DNA from: Patescibacteria group bacterium
GTDB lineage: Bacteria; Patescibacteriota; WWE3; UBA101185; UBA10185
Direction: 5' to 3'
Length of the DNA stretch: 20,569 bases
Assembly (NCBI GenBank): GCA_018056275.1
Contig: JAGPFW010000010.1
Span: forward strand, 1-20,569
Shown here: in pieces, positions 8,501 through 14,514 of the stretch
How the letters are laid out: each line of letters starts with the position of its first letter
How positions within the stretch are numbered: the first letter of the stretch is position 1
Made by a program: the position numbers and the translations under genes
The notes under the pieces: generated by a model
What the model was told of the DNA's origin: nothing
What the model saw: the letters and a program-made list of their open reading frames with translations, nothing else
The model's database searches: none

Positions 8501-9267
8501 GTACACAGCTTACAATGAGGACTTTCCATACAGGCGGAATAGCTGGAAAGGATATTACTCAAGGGTTGCCTAGGGTGGAGGAGTTAGTAGAGGCTAGAAC
8601 TCCCAAAACATTGGCCATTATGAGTTCAATTGACGGTGAGGTTAAAATCATGACGGCTGGTGATGACAGAAAAATTTATGTTATTCCCTCTGGTGGGAAA
8701 AAAGAAGACACAGTTGAATACTCAGTAGATCCCATAGCAGAAATTGTCGTTAAGGATGGCGATAAGGTCTATAAAGGAGATAAGCTAACTTCAGGCCATT
8801 TGGATTTGCAGGAGCTATATTCTGTAGTAGGGGCCAGATTTACTCAAAGGTATATTATAGATCAGGTTCAACAGGTTTATGCTTCCCAGGGGGTCTCTAT
8901 AAATGATAAGCATATAGAAACAGTAGTTAGCAAGATGTTTAATAACATCAAAATTACCGATGTTGGCACCAGTGAGCTTATGTTGGGTGATATTATCACG
9001 AGGGATATGTATGAAGAGTTAAACCAAGAGTTAGAAGAACAGGGTGGAGAGAAAGTAAAGGGTAAGCCTGTATTGCTTGGTATAACAAAGGCCTCGCTTA
9101 ATACAGATAGTTGGTTGGCTGCCGCTTCATTTATTTATACAAGCAGAGTATTGACTGATGCAGCAGCATCTGGTAAGGTCGATAAGCTAATGGGATTGAA
9201 AGAAAATGTTATTATTGGTAGATTAATCCCAACAGGCGAAAGAGCCATATTAAAAGAAAAAAAATAA
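5581..9267 (+). CDS. rpoC: DNA-directed RNA polymerase subunit beta-prime
   Basis: Catalytic large subunit of RNA polymerase, 1228 residues. In order: N-terminal zinc site C63, C65, C78, C81; a charged helical stretch at about 150-235 absent from the E. coli and Bacillus proteins; SGRGVIVNGP (429-438); the metal-binding NADFDGDQMAVH (537-548; D539, D541, D543); the bridge helix near GARGARKGLVDKGLKTADAG (826-845); the second zinc site C865, C935, C942, C945; the trigger-loop region near QLTMRTFHTGG (976-986); and the C-terminal GLKENVIIGRLIPTG. Start ATG 5581 has a strong GGAGGA site six bases upstream and overlaps the rpoB stop. PTLHRLG of most bacteria is PTLWRLG (W509), and the C-terminal SAASFQETTRVLT is AAASFIYTSRVLT. 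The stop lies three bases before rpsL. Confidence 0.99.
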   Translation: MKYLNQLREFDALRIHLASTQEILDWSFGEVVKPETINYRTFRAVRGGLFDEKIFGPTKNFECYCGKYKGIRYKGVICDKCGVEVAHSRVRRERMGHIMLSSPVVHVWFFRGIPSKLAILIDVSPRKVASVIYFSSFIALDVNKQERVKALAMVDKDLEMAELQYEETLSKKIREAENEFAELAKSFSNDELKLKENGYKLQQKIQIIKNKLSQSWEEQSQFYKLVRKKIEDIEVFSVISDNEYIQMQKYLDVFADMQIGASAIKKILDAMNLDELSKELRDELEKSKGQKAVKIMRRLNVVEQFRKAGIRPSNMVLEALPVIPSDLRPLVQLDGGRFASSDLNDLYRAIINRNNRLRKLLEIGAPEVILRNEQRMLQESVDALLDDSKQRNQTRSRRGVKELRSLADMVKGKQGTFRLNLLGKRVDFSGRGVIVNGPTLKLDECGIPKHMALELFKPFVIKGVMDRGLAPNIKSARRVVGEEGPEIWEILEQVVEGYPVLLNRAPTLWRLGIQAFYPKLVEGDAIKLHLCVTSGFNADFDGDQMAVHIPLSEAAQKEAKEVMLSTKNLLNPSNGAPLSIPNKIMLFGTYYMTSIDADLAPVEKVFGTKEEVLYAHSVLKTVGLRQSIRLFLNGEIIETTPGRILFNEVIPASFGFINKDMTKKDVNALLAKAFETESSEVVVRLIDDIKDLGLKYGTVSGHSVSLTDIEVPAEREKIIAEGKESVAKIDRNYKRGLITKKEAQRLIEDIWIDITARIDEAVWKGLGPSNPVKVLVNSGSTRASRDQVKQIAGMRGLMTDPTGKLVPMPILGNYKNGLSGLEYFVGARGARKGLVDKGLKTADAGYLTRRLVDVSQDLIIREDDCGTKEGLPVKVGEGTVLQTFVERFAGRFLASPVKLDKGKELPAGTLLTTENLKEIEQSKVEEIIIRSPVACKTRRGLCAKCYGNDIMTRDIVKIGVTVGVQAAQSIGEPGTQLTMRTFHTGGIAGKDITQGLPRVEELVEARTPKTLAIMSSIDGEVKIMTAGDDRKIYVIPSGGKKEDTVEYSVDPIAEIVVKDGDKVYKGDKLTSGHLDLQELYSVVGARFTQRYIIDQVQQVYASQGVSINDKHIETVVSKMFNNIKITDVGTSELMLGDIITRDMYEELNQELEEQGGEKVKGKPVLLGITKASLNTDSWLAAASFIYTSRVLTDAAASGKVDKLMGLKENVIIGRLIPTGERAILKEKK

Positions 9268-9270
9268 TGT

Positions 9271-9696
9271 ATGCCTACAATTAACCAACTTATAAGAGAG
9301 AATAAAAGAAAGATACACAAGAAAAAGGTAAAAACACCTGCTCTTAAGAGTGTATATAACTCTATTGAAAGGTTAACAAAGCCTATTGATGCGCCTTTTA
9401 GAAGGGGTGTGTGTTTGCAAGTTAAGACGATGCCCCCTAGAAAACCAAACTCTGCTTTAAGAAAAGTTGCAAGAGTTCGCCTTTCCAATGGGAATGAAGT
9501 AACAGCATATATACCTGGGGAAGGTCACACCTTACAGGAACACTCTGTTGTTATGGTTAGAGGCGGTAGGGTTAAAGATTTGCCTGGTATAAAGTACACT
9601 ATTGTTAGAGGAGTATACGATTTGGGTGGAGTAGCCAAAAGAAAGTCTTCAAGGTCTATTTATGGTGCCAAGAAACCTAAGGAGGCTACAGCATGA
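9271..9696 (+). CDS. rpsL: 30S ribosomal protein S12
   Basis: S12 lines the decoding centre and controls accuracy of tRNA selection. The 141-residue product has the standard MPTINQL start, the decoding loop PPRKPNSALRK (55-65), GEGHTLQEHS, and the second loop RGGRVKDLPG, including the Asp that RimO methylthiolates in other bacteria. A linker of about 13 extra residues before RGVC (roughly 27-44) matches the longer Bacillus-type S12, so it is not novel. Arg57 stands where most bacteria have the lysine whose change to Arg gives streptomycin resistance (E. coli K42, mycobacterial K43). The gene begins three bases after rpoC. No Shine-Dalgarno sequence is seen, so translation probably depends on coupling to rpoC. 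The end overlaps rpsG by four bases. Confidence 0.98.
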   Translation: MPTINQLIRENKRKIHKKKVKTPALKSVYNSIERLTKPIDAPFRRGVCLQVKTMPPRKPNSALRKVARVRLSNGNEVTAYIPGEGHTLQEHSVVMVRGGRVKDLPGIKYTIVRGVYDLGGVAKRKSSRSIYGAKKPKEATA

Positions 9697-10157
9697 GAGG
9701 AAAACAATCCCCACGAAGAGAAGTAAAAATTGACCCTGTCTATAAATCTCCTTTAGTCACTAGATTTATAAACAAAGTAATGCTCAATGGTAAGAGAGAT
9801 TTAGCCCAGGCAATTGTGTATAACGCAATTTCCCGATTGGGTGAAACAGAAAAAGATGCCATTGCGGTGTTTGAATTAGCACTAAAAAATGTTATGCCTG
9901 TTAAGGAGGTAAGATCCCGTAGAATAGGTGGCGCTACCTATCAAGTTCCTTTGCCAGTTAAACAATGGAGATCAGAGGCTCTTGGTATAAGGTGGATTGT
10001 GGATGCCGCTAGAGGAAAGAGTGGTAAATCTATGGAAGAATTTCTATATGAAGAACTAAAGGCTGCCAGTGAGAATACTGGTTCCGCTGTTAAAAAGAGA
10101 GAAGAGGTACATAAAATGGCTGATGCAAATAGAGCCTTTGCTCACTTTGCAAATTAA
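9693..10157 (+). CDS. rpsG: 30S ribosomal protein S7
   Basis: S7 starts assembly of the 30S head and contacts E-site tRNA. The 154-residue product starts MRGKQSPRRE, then has DPVYKSPLVTRFINKVMLNG and the signature NVMPVKEVRSRRIGGATYQVP (about 66-86), with RWIVDAAR and the C-terminal MADANRAFAHF. Length is normal. ATG 9693 overlaps the rpsL stop as ATGA, with a strong AAGGAGG site seven to eight bases upstream. In E. coli S7 represses its own operon; no such site can be judged here because the rpsL-rpsG gap is absent. Confidence 0.98.
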   Translation: MRGKQSPRREVKIDPVYKSPLVTRFINKVMLNGKRDLAQAIVYNAISRLGETEKDAIAVFELALKNVMPVKEVRSRRIGGATYQVPLPVKQWRSEALGIRWIVDAARGKSGKSMEEFLYEELKAASENTGSAVKKREEVHKMADANRAFAHFAN

Positions 10158-10172
10158 GTTAAAATATTCCCC

Positions 10173-12257
10173 ATGGCTCAAGCAGAAAATAAAAAGTATC
10201 CTTTGGAGAAAATAAGAAATATAGGAATTATTGCTCATATTGATGCTGGTAAAACCACCACAAGCGAGAGAGTTCTTTACTATACTGGAAAATCCCACAA
10301 GATTGGAGAAGTACATGAAGGCGCAGCCACAATGGATTGGATTGAGCAGGAAAGAGAAAGGGGGATTACTATTCAATCGGCCACAACCACTTGCTTTTGG
10401 AAGGATCATAGAATTAACCTTATTGATACTCCAGGACATGTTGATTTTACAGCGGAAGTAGAAAGGTCTTTGCGAGTTTTAGATGGTGGCGTGGTCTTGT
10501 TTGATGGTTCCCAAGGTGTTGAGCCTCAGAGCGAAACGGTTTGGAGACAGGCAGAAAAATATCATGTTCCTCTTTTGTGTTTTGTGAATAAGCTTGACAA
10601 AATTGGTGGTGATTTTTATATGTCTCTGAACTCAATAAGAGAAAGACTTTCTAAGAACGCTTATCCCGTACAAATTCCTATTGGTATAGAGGGGGATTTT
10701 AAATCGGTAATAGACCTTTTGGAAATGAAAGCTTATGAATTCTCGGGAAAAATGGGTGATACCATTACGGAAATTGAGGTCCCCGCTGACTATTTAGAAA
10801 AAGCCCAAGAATATAGAGGGCAACTTGTGGAAAAGTTGGCAGAATCCGATGACAGTCTGATAGAGAAATATTTGGGCGGTGAGGAAATATCCTTGGCTGA
10901 TTTGAAAGTGGCCTTGAGAAAAATGACTATTTCCGCTCAGGTATATCCTGTCTTTGCGGGGGCTTCACTTTCCAATGTAGGTGTACAAAAACTTCTTGAT
11001 GGTGTTGTAGATTATCTACCTTCCCCCGCAGATGTTGGTTCTATAACTGGTTATAAAGTTGGCACTGGAGAGCAGGTTACATTGCCCCCTACCACTGAAG
11101 GACCTTTTGTGGCGCTTGCTTTTAAATTGCAGACAGATCCTTATGTGGGTAGACTAACATATTTTAGAGTCTACTCTGGTACTGCTACAACAGGTTCTTA
11201 TATATACAATTCCACCCAAGGTCGAAAGGAACGTTTGGGTAGAGTTATTTTAATGCATTCCAACAAGAGAGAGGAGATTGCTGAAATTCGCGCGGGGGAG
11301 ATTGGTGCCGCGATTGGGTTAAATGCTGTAACTGGGGATACACTTTGTTCTGAAGATACGCCTATTCTTTTGGACGCTATAACATTTGCAGAACCCGTTA
11401 TTGGGTTGGTTGTGGAACCAAAAACAAAGGGAGATAGAGATAAATTAGGTGAAGTTTTGAAAAAATTTTTGGAGGAGGATCCTACATTGAAAATAAAATC
11501 GGATCCAGAAACTTCTCAAACCGTTTTATATGGCATGGGTGAGTTGCATTTAGATATAATCGTAGATCGAATGAAGAGGGAGTTTGGTGTAGAAGTTGTG
11601 ACAGGAACTCCCCACGTGGCTTATAGGGAAAGTATTAGAAAAAAGGTAGAGCAGGAAACAAAATATATTCGCCAGTCTGGAGGAAGAGGTCAGTATGGTC
11701 ATGTGGTTATAGAGATGGAGCCTTTAGCGCCAGGTTCAGGTTTTGTATTTGAAGATCGTATAAAGGGTGGGGCTATTCCAAAGGAATATATTCCTGCTGT
11801 GGAAAAGGGTCTGAAGGAGGCAATGGAAAGTGGAGTTATGGCGGGGTACCCTGTTGTAGATATTCAAGTTAACCTTATTGATGGTTCCTTCCATGAAGTG
11901 GACTCGTCAGAAATGGCGTTTAAAATTGCTGCTTCTGAGGCATTTAAGGAAGCCCAAAGAAAGGCTTCTCCTTATTTATTAGAGCCAATTATGAAAGTGG
12001 AAGTTATTACACCAGATGAGTTTATGGGAGATGTTATAGGAAATCTTTCTGGTAAAAGAGGAAAAATAGAAGGTACAGAAAAAAGGGGGCAGGCAACTGC
12101 AATCAAAGCCGAGGTGCCTCTGGCAGAGATGTTTGGGTATGCTACGGTACTCAGAGGTATGACCCAAGGTCGCGCAAGCTTTACAATGGAGCCAAGCCAT
12201 TACGAAGAAGTTCCCGCAAATATTGCAACAGAAATAGCTGCTGGGAATATAAAATAG
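10173..12257 (+). CDS. fusA: Elongation factor G (translocation GTPase)
   Basis: EF-G moves tRNAs and mRNA after peptide transfer and works with RRF in recycling. The 694 residues have all G-domain motifs: AHIDAGKT (21-28), RGITI (63-67), DTPGH (85-89) and NKLD (139-142; NKMD in most bacteria). Domain IV marks SGGRGQYGHV and DGSFHEVDSSEMAFK follow, then the C-terminal GKRGKIEG region. Length is typical of canonical EF-G1. ATG 10173 lies 15 bases after rpsG. There is no Shine-Dalgarno sequence; TAAAAT (10160-10165) lies seven bases before the ATG, so an internal leaderless start is possible beside read-through from rpsG. Confidence in identity is very high. Confidence 0.98.
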   Translation: MAQAENKKYPLEKIRNIGIIAHIDAGKTTTSERVLYYTGKSHKIGEVHEGAATMDWIEQERERGITIQSATTTCFWKDHRINLIDTPGHVDFTAEVERSLRVLDGGVVLFDGSQGVEPQSETVWRQAEKYHVPLLCFVNKLDKIGGDFYMSLNSIRERLSKNAYPVQIPIGIEGDFKSVIDLLEMKAYEFSGKMGDTITEIEVPADYLEKAQEYRGQLVEKLAESDDSLIEKYLGGEEISLADLKVALRKMTISAQVYPVFAGASLSNVGVQKLLDGVVDYLPSPADVGSITGYKVGTGEQVTLPPTTEGPFVALAFKLQTDPYVGRLTYFRVYSGTATTGSYIYNSTQGRKERLGRVILMHSNKREEIAEIRAGEIGAAIGLNAVTGDTLCSEDTPILLDAITFAEPVIGLVVEPKTKGDRDKLGEVLKKFLEEDPTLKIKSDPETSQTVLYGMGELHLDIIVDRMKREFGVEVVTGTPHVAYRESIRKKVEQETKYIRQSGGRGQYGHVVIEMEPLAPGSGFVFEDRIKGGAIPKEYIPAVEKGLKEAMESGVMAGYPVVDIQVNLIDGSFHEVDSSEMAFKIAASEAFKEAQRKASPYLLEPIMKVEVITPDEFMGDVIGNLSGKRGKIEGTEKRGQATAIKAEVPLAEMFGYATVLRGMTQGRASFTMEPSHYEEVPANIATEIAAGNIK

Positions 12258-12279
12258 TAGTGTATTTTTTCTCTTTTGT

Positions 12280-12288
12280 GTTATCATA
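12280..12288 (+). promoter_or_regulatory. GTTATCATA motif and possible extended -10 promoter for tuf
   Basis: The motif is identical to that in the rpoB leader (2208-2216). Read as a promoter, TATCAT (12282-12287) has TG at the extended -10 position (TGTTATCAT) but no convincing -35 box. A start near 12294 would give tuf a leader of about 70 bases containing the hairpin at 12326-12348. Confidence 0.35.
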
Positions 12289-12325
12289 CAAAACACTAAG
12301 ATAGTAATAAGTTATTAAGTTTTTT

Positions 12326-12348
12326 GAGGTACTTTTTTAAGTTACCTC
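12326..12348 (+). promoter_or_regulatory. Hairpin in the tuf leader
   Basis: GAGGTA (12326-12331) pairs with TACCTC (12343-12348). CTT (12332-12334) continues with AAG (12339-12341), leaving one bulged T and a TTTT loop. The nine-pair stem ends about 17 bases before the tuf ATG and just ahead of the AAAGG ribosome site. It is not followed by a T-run, so it is not a terminator. It could stabilise or regulate the tuf message. Confidence 0.45.
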
Positions 12349-12365
12349 GCATGAAAGGTTATAGA

Positions 12366-13556
12366 ATGCCAAAAGAATTTGAAAGAACTAAGCCGCATGT
12401 TAATGTTGGAACTATTGGTCACGTTGACCACGGTAAGACAACATTAACTGCTGCGCTCACAACTGTTCTGTCCCAAGTATTTCCTTCTGATCTTAACGTC
12501 GCTCTCAAATATGAAGATGTAGAGAGCTCTGCTGAAGAGATTGCAAGAGGTATTACGGTTAATTTATCTCATATTGAGTATGAAACAGCGTCACGCCACT
12601 ATGCTCATATAGATGCTCCAGGTCACGCTGACTATATTAAGAATATGATTACTGGGGCTGCTCAAATGGATGGTGCAATCTTGGTTGTATCTGCACCAGA
12701 TGGTCCAATGCCTCAAACAAGGGAGCACATCTTGCTCGCAAACCAAGTTAATGTTCCCGCCATGATAGTTTTCATGAACAAATGCGATATGGTTGATGAC
12801 CCGGAAATTCTGGATCTTGTGGAATTAGAAATTCGTGAACTGTTGACCAAGTACAAGTTTGATGGGGAAAATGTTCCTGTCATAAGAGGATCCGCCACAA
12901 AGGCTTTGGAGGGTGACCCAGAGGCTGTTGAAGCAATCAAGAAGCTTATAGAAGCTATTGATACTTATATACCAACTCCTGAAAGAGATTTGGATAAACC
13001 TTTCCTAATGCCTATCGAAGATGTATTTTCCATCTCTGGGAGGGGCACTGTTGCCACTGGTAAGGTAGATAGAGGTAGGTTAACCCTCAATGAAGAGCTG
13101 GAGATAGTAGGTATTAAGGATACTATTAAGACTGTAGCTACTGGGATAGAAATGTTTAAGAAGCAAATGAAGGAATGTCAGGCTGGTGACAATGTTGGAA
13201 TTCTCTTAAGAGGTGTTGATAGAGACGGAGTTGAGAGAGGTCAGGTTTTAGCTAAACCGGGTAGCATAACTCCTCACACAGAATTTGAGTCGGAGGTGTA
13301 TGTACTTTCTAAAGAGGAAGGTGGTAGGCACAAACCGTTCTTCAATGGGTATAAGCCTCAGTTTTATGTGAGGACGACCGATGTTACTGGAGAAATAAAT
13401 CTTCCCGAAGGTGTAGAAATGGTTATGCCTGGGGATAATGTTAAGCTTGCTGTAAAGCTCATTACACCAATCGCTATAGAAGAAGGGTTGAAGTTTGCCA
13501 TTAGAGAGGGAGGTCACACTGTTGGTGCGGGTGTGGTAACAAAGATAATTAAGTAA
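12366..13556 (+). CDS. tuf: Elongation factor Tu
   Basis: EF-Tu delivers aminoacyl-tRNA to the A site. The 396-residue product has GHVDHGKT (18-25), RGITV (61-65), DAPGH (83-87, with the catalytic His87), NKCD (138-141) and GSATKAL (175-181), then two beta-barrel domains ending in REGGHTVGAGVVTKI. An in-frame ATG at 12324 would add 14 residues foreign to the family. ATG 12366 gives the standard MPKEFERTKPHVN start and has AAAGG about eight bases upstream, so it is chosen. The 108-base leader holds a motif shared with rpoB and a hairpin, and the gene is followed by a terminator. It therefore looks like a separately boosted unit at the end of the str cluster. Confidence 0.98.
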   Translation: MPKEFERTKPHVNVGTIGHVDHGKTTLTAALTTVLSQVFPSDLNVALKYEDVESSAEEIARGITVNLSHIEYETASRHYAHIDAPGHADYIKNMITGAAQMDGAILVVSAPDGPMPQTREHILLANQVNVPAMIVFMNKCDMVDDPEILDLVELEIRELLTKYKFDGENVPVIRGSATKALEGDPEAVEAIKKLIEAIDTYIPTPERDLDKPFLMPIEDVFSISGRGTVATGKVDRGRLTLNEELEIVGIKDTIKTVATGIEMFKKQMKECQAGDNVGILLRGVDRDGVERGQVLAKPGSITPHTEFESEVYVLSKEEGGRHKPFFNGYKPQFYVRTTDVTGEINLPEGVEMVMPGDNVKLAVKLITPIAIEEGLKFAIREGGHTVGAGVVTKIIK

Positions 13557-13566
13557 CGCATTACCA

Positions 13567-13596
13567 GAAGGAGGCCCGCTTAGGCGGGCTTCTTTT
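13567..13596 (+). terminator. Intrinsic terminator after tuf, upstream of rpsJ
   Basis: GCCCGC (13574-13579), loop TTAG, GCGGGC (13584-13589), followed by TTCTTTTC. The stem extends outward (AAGGAG with the T-rich tail, including G-U pairs) to about 12 pairs. This is the only strong GC-rich stem with a T-tail I found. It lies 11 bases after tuf and about 20 before rpsJ. It may end the str unit or act as a partial attenuator for the S10 cluster. Confidence 0.85.
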
Positions 13597-13615
13597 CGGA
13601 TGAGCTAAAAAACAC

Positions 13616-13939
13616 ATGCCAAAAGAAACAAAAAAAGAAGTAAAAATCAGAATAAAGCTTAATGCCTACGATAGTAGGGTTATGGACTCTAGTTGCGAAA
13701 AGATAGTTGAAACTGCTATAAGGACTGGTGCGGAAGTGGTTGGCCCAGTGCCTTTGCCCACAAAAAGGGAGCTCTATACTGTAATAAGAGGTCCACATAT
13801 TGATAAAAGGTCTCGTGAACAGTTTGAGTTAAGAACACACAAACGTATCATTGATATAAGAAGACCTACAAGCGCCACGATTGATAGCCTCTCCCACATG
13901 AGTTTACCTGCTGGAGTTGGCGTGTCTATTCAAATGTAA
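13616..13939 (+). CDS. rpsJ: 30S ribosomal protein S10 (NusE)
   Basis: S10 belongs to the 30S head and, as NusE, couples transcription to translation through NusB and NusG. The 107-residue product has IRIKLNAYDSRVMD, GPVPLPTKRELYTVIRGPH and the C-terminal HKRIIDI...LPAGVGVSI block. ATG 13616 is used; no Shine-Dalgarno sequence precedes it. The terminator stem lies 20-50 bases upstream, leaving little room for a promoter. TAAAAA at 13606-13611 is only four bases from the ATG and has no -35 box. Supply of transcript to this gene is therefore unclear: read-through of the terminator or a near-leaderless start. A 132-base gap follows before rplC. Confidence 0.98.
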   Translation: MPKETKKEVKIRIKLNAYDSRVMDSSCEKIVETAIRTGAEVVGPVPLPTKRELYTVIRGPHIDKRSREQFELRTHKRIIDIRRPTSATIDSLSHMSLPAGVGVSIQM

Positions 13940-14000
13940 TATTGTGTCTAATTAGGTATTGGAATTTTTGTGGATTGTTGGTAAAATCGCCTTTGGCGTT

Positions 14001-14037
14001 CCCTGGGAGGAGATTAGCAAAAATTTTTTTCCAGTGG
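14001..14037 (+). promoter_or_regulatory. Possible RNA hairpin in the rpsJ-rplC gap
   Basis: The gap 13940-14071 holds no gene I can support. CCCTGGGAGGAG (14001-14012) can pair with the segment TTTTTTCCAGTGG (14025-14037), with one bulged T and several G-U pairs, around an A-rich loop. A small CGCC-TTT-GGCG stem lies just before it (13988-13998). A GGAAAGG site and an out-of-frame ATG (14047) follow. No T-run follows the stem. It could be a translational control element for L3/L4, analogous in position but not sequence to known S10 leaders. Confidence 0.3.
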
Positions 14038-14071
14038 AAAGGTTATATGAATTTGATTTATAAAAATAAGC

Positions 14072-14509
14072 ATGAAGGTACAGGAAATAAAGGGAAAAAA
14101 ACTGAATATGAGCCAGATTTTTCGTCAAGACGGTGTGGTTATACCTGTAACCTATATTCAAGTAGATGATCCCCAATTTATTCAGGAAGACTTAAAAGAT
14201 AAAAATATCTCTGTTACTGGTATCTCTAAGGGAAGAGGCTTCGCAGGAGGGATGAAGCGTTATGGTTTTAAACATCAACATGTTACTAGGGGATCCTCCA
14301 GTAAAGTTAGAGCAATGGGTTCTTTAGGATGTCAAACACCTAGTAGAGTTTTTAAGGGTAAAAGAATGCCAGGTCATTATGGGAATGAGCAAGTTACCAT
14401 ACACGGATTGCGAATAGTGGATTTTATCAAGGAAAATTCTCTTATATTAGTTTCGGGATCTGTCCCTGGGGCTAGAAACTCCAAAATAATTTTAAAGATT
14501 AAGGAATAA
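14072..14509 (+). CDS. rplC: 50S ribosomal protein L3, internally shortened
   Basis: L3 is a primary assembly protein whose finger reaches the peptidyl transferase centre. The N-terminus (GKKLNMSQIFRQDGVVIPVT) and the C-terminal half (VTGISKGRGFAGG, then SRVFKGKRMPGHYGNEQVT) are clear. The product has only 145 residues against about 209 in E. coli. The loss is internal: between PVT and VTG there are 20 residues instead of about 83. The reading frame is continuous with no stop or shift, so this looks like a real deletion in the globular domain. The finger tip reads GSLGCQTPS, one residue shorter than in E. coli. ATG 14072 fits the family start. No Shine-Dalgarno sequence precedes it, but TATAAA (14059-14064) lies seven bases upstream. 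Stop and rplD form TAATG. Confidence 0.95.
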   Translation: MKVQEIKGKKLNMSQIFRQDGVVIPVTYIQVDDPQFIQEDLKDKNISVTGISKGRGFAGGMKRYGFKHQHVTRGSSSKVRAMGSLGCQTPSRVFKGKRMPGHYGNEQVTIHGLRIVDFIKENSLILVSGSVPGARNSKIILKIKE

Positions 14510-14514
14510 TGAAC

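Noticed and set aside
9347..9405. Extra residues in the S12 N-terminal linker as a novel insertion
   Set aside because: Bacillus-type S12 has a linker of the same length at the same place, so it is a known variant.
12324..12365. Upstream in-frame ATG codons giving EF-Tu a 14-residue extension
   Set aside because: The extra residues are unlike any EF-Tu N-terminus and overlap the leader hairpin. ATG 12366 has a well-spaced AAAGG site.
13988..13998. CGCC-TTT-GGCG stem in the rpsJ-rplC gap as a terminator
   Set aside because: Four pairs only and followed by TTCCCTGG rather than a T-run.
14047..14169. 40-codon frame with a good GGAAAGG site, overlapping the start of rplC
   Set aside because: It overlaps rplC out of frame, has no recognisable protein features and most of its length is rplC coding sequence. 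Kept only as part of the leader finding, not as a gene.
14072..14509. Frameshift or pseudogene explanation for the short L3
   Set aside because: Both halves of L3 are in one continuous frame with no stop, and the missing segment is not found in another frame nearby. An internal deletion fits better.
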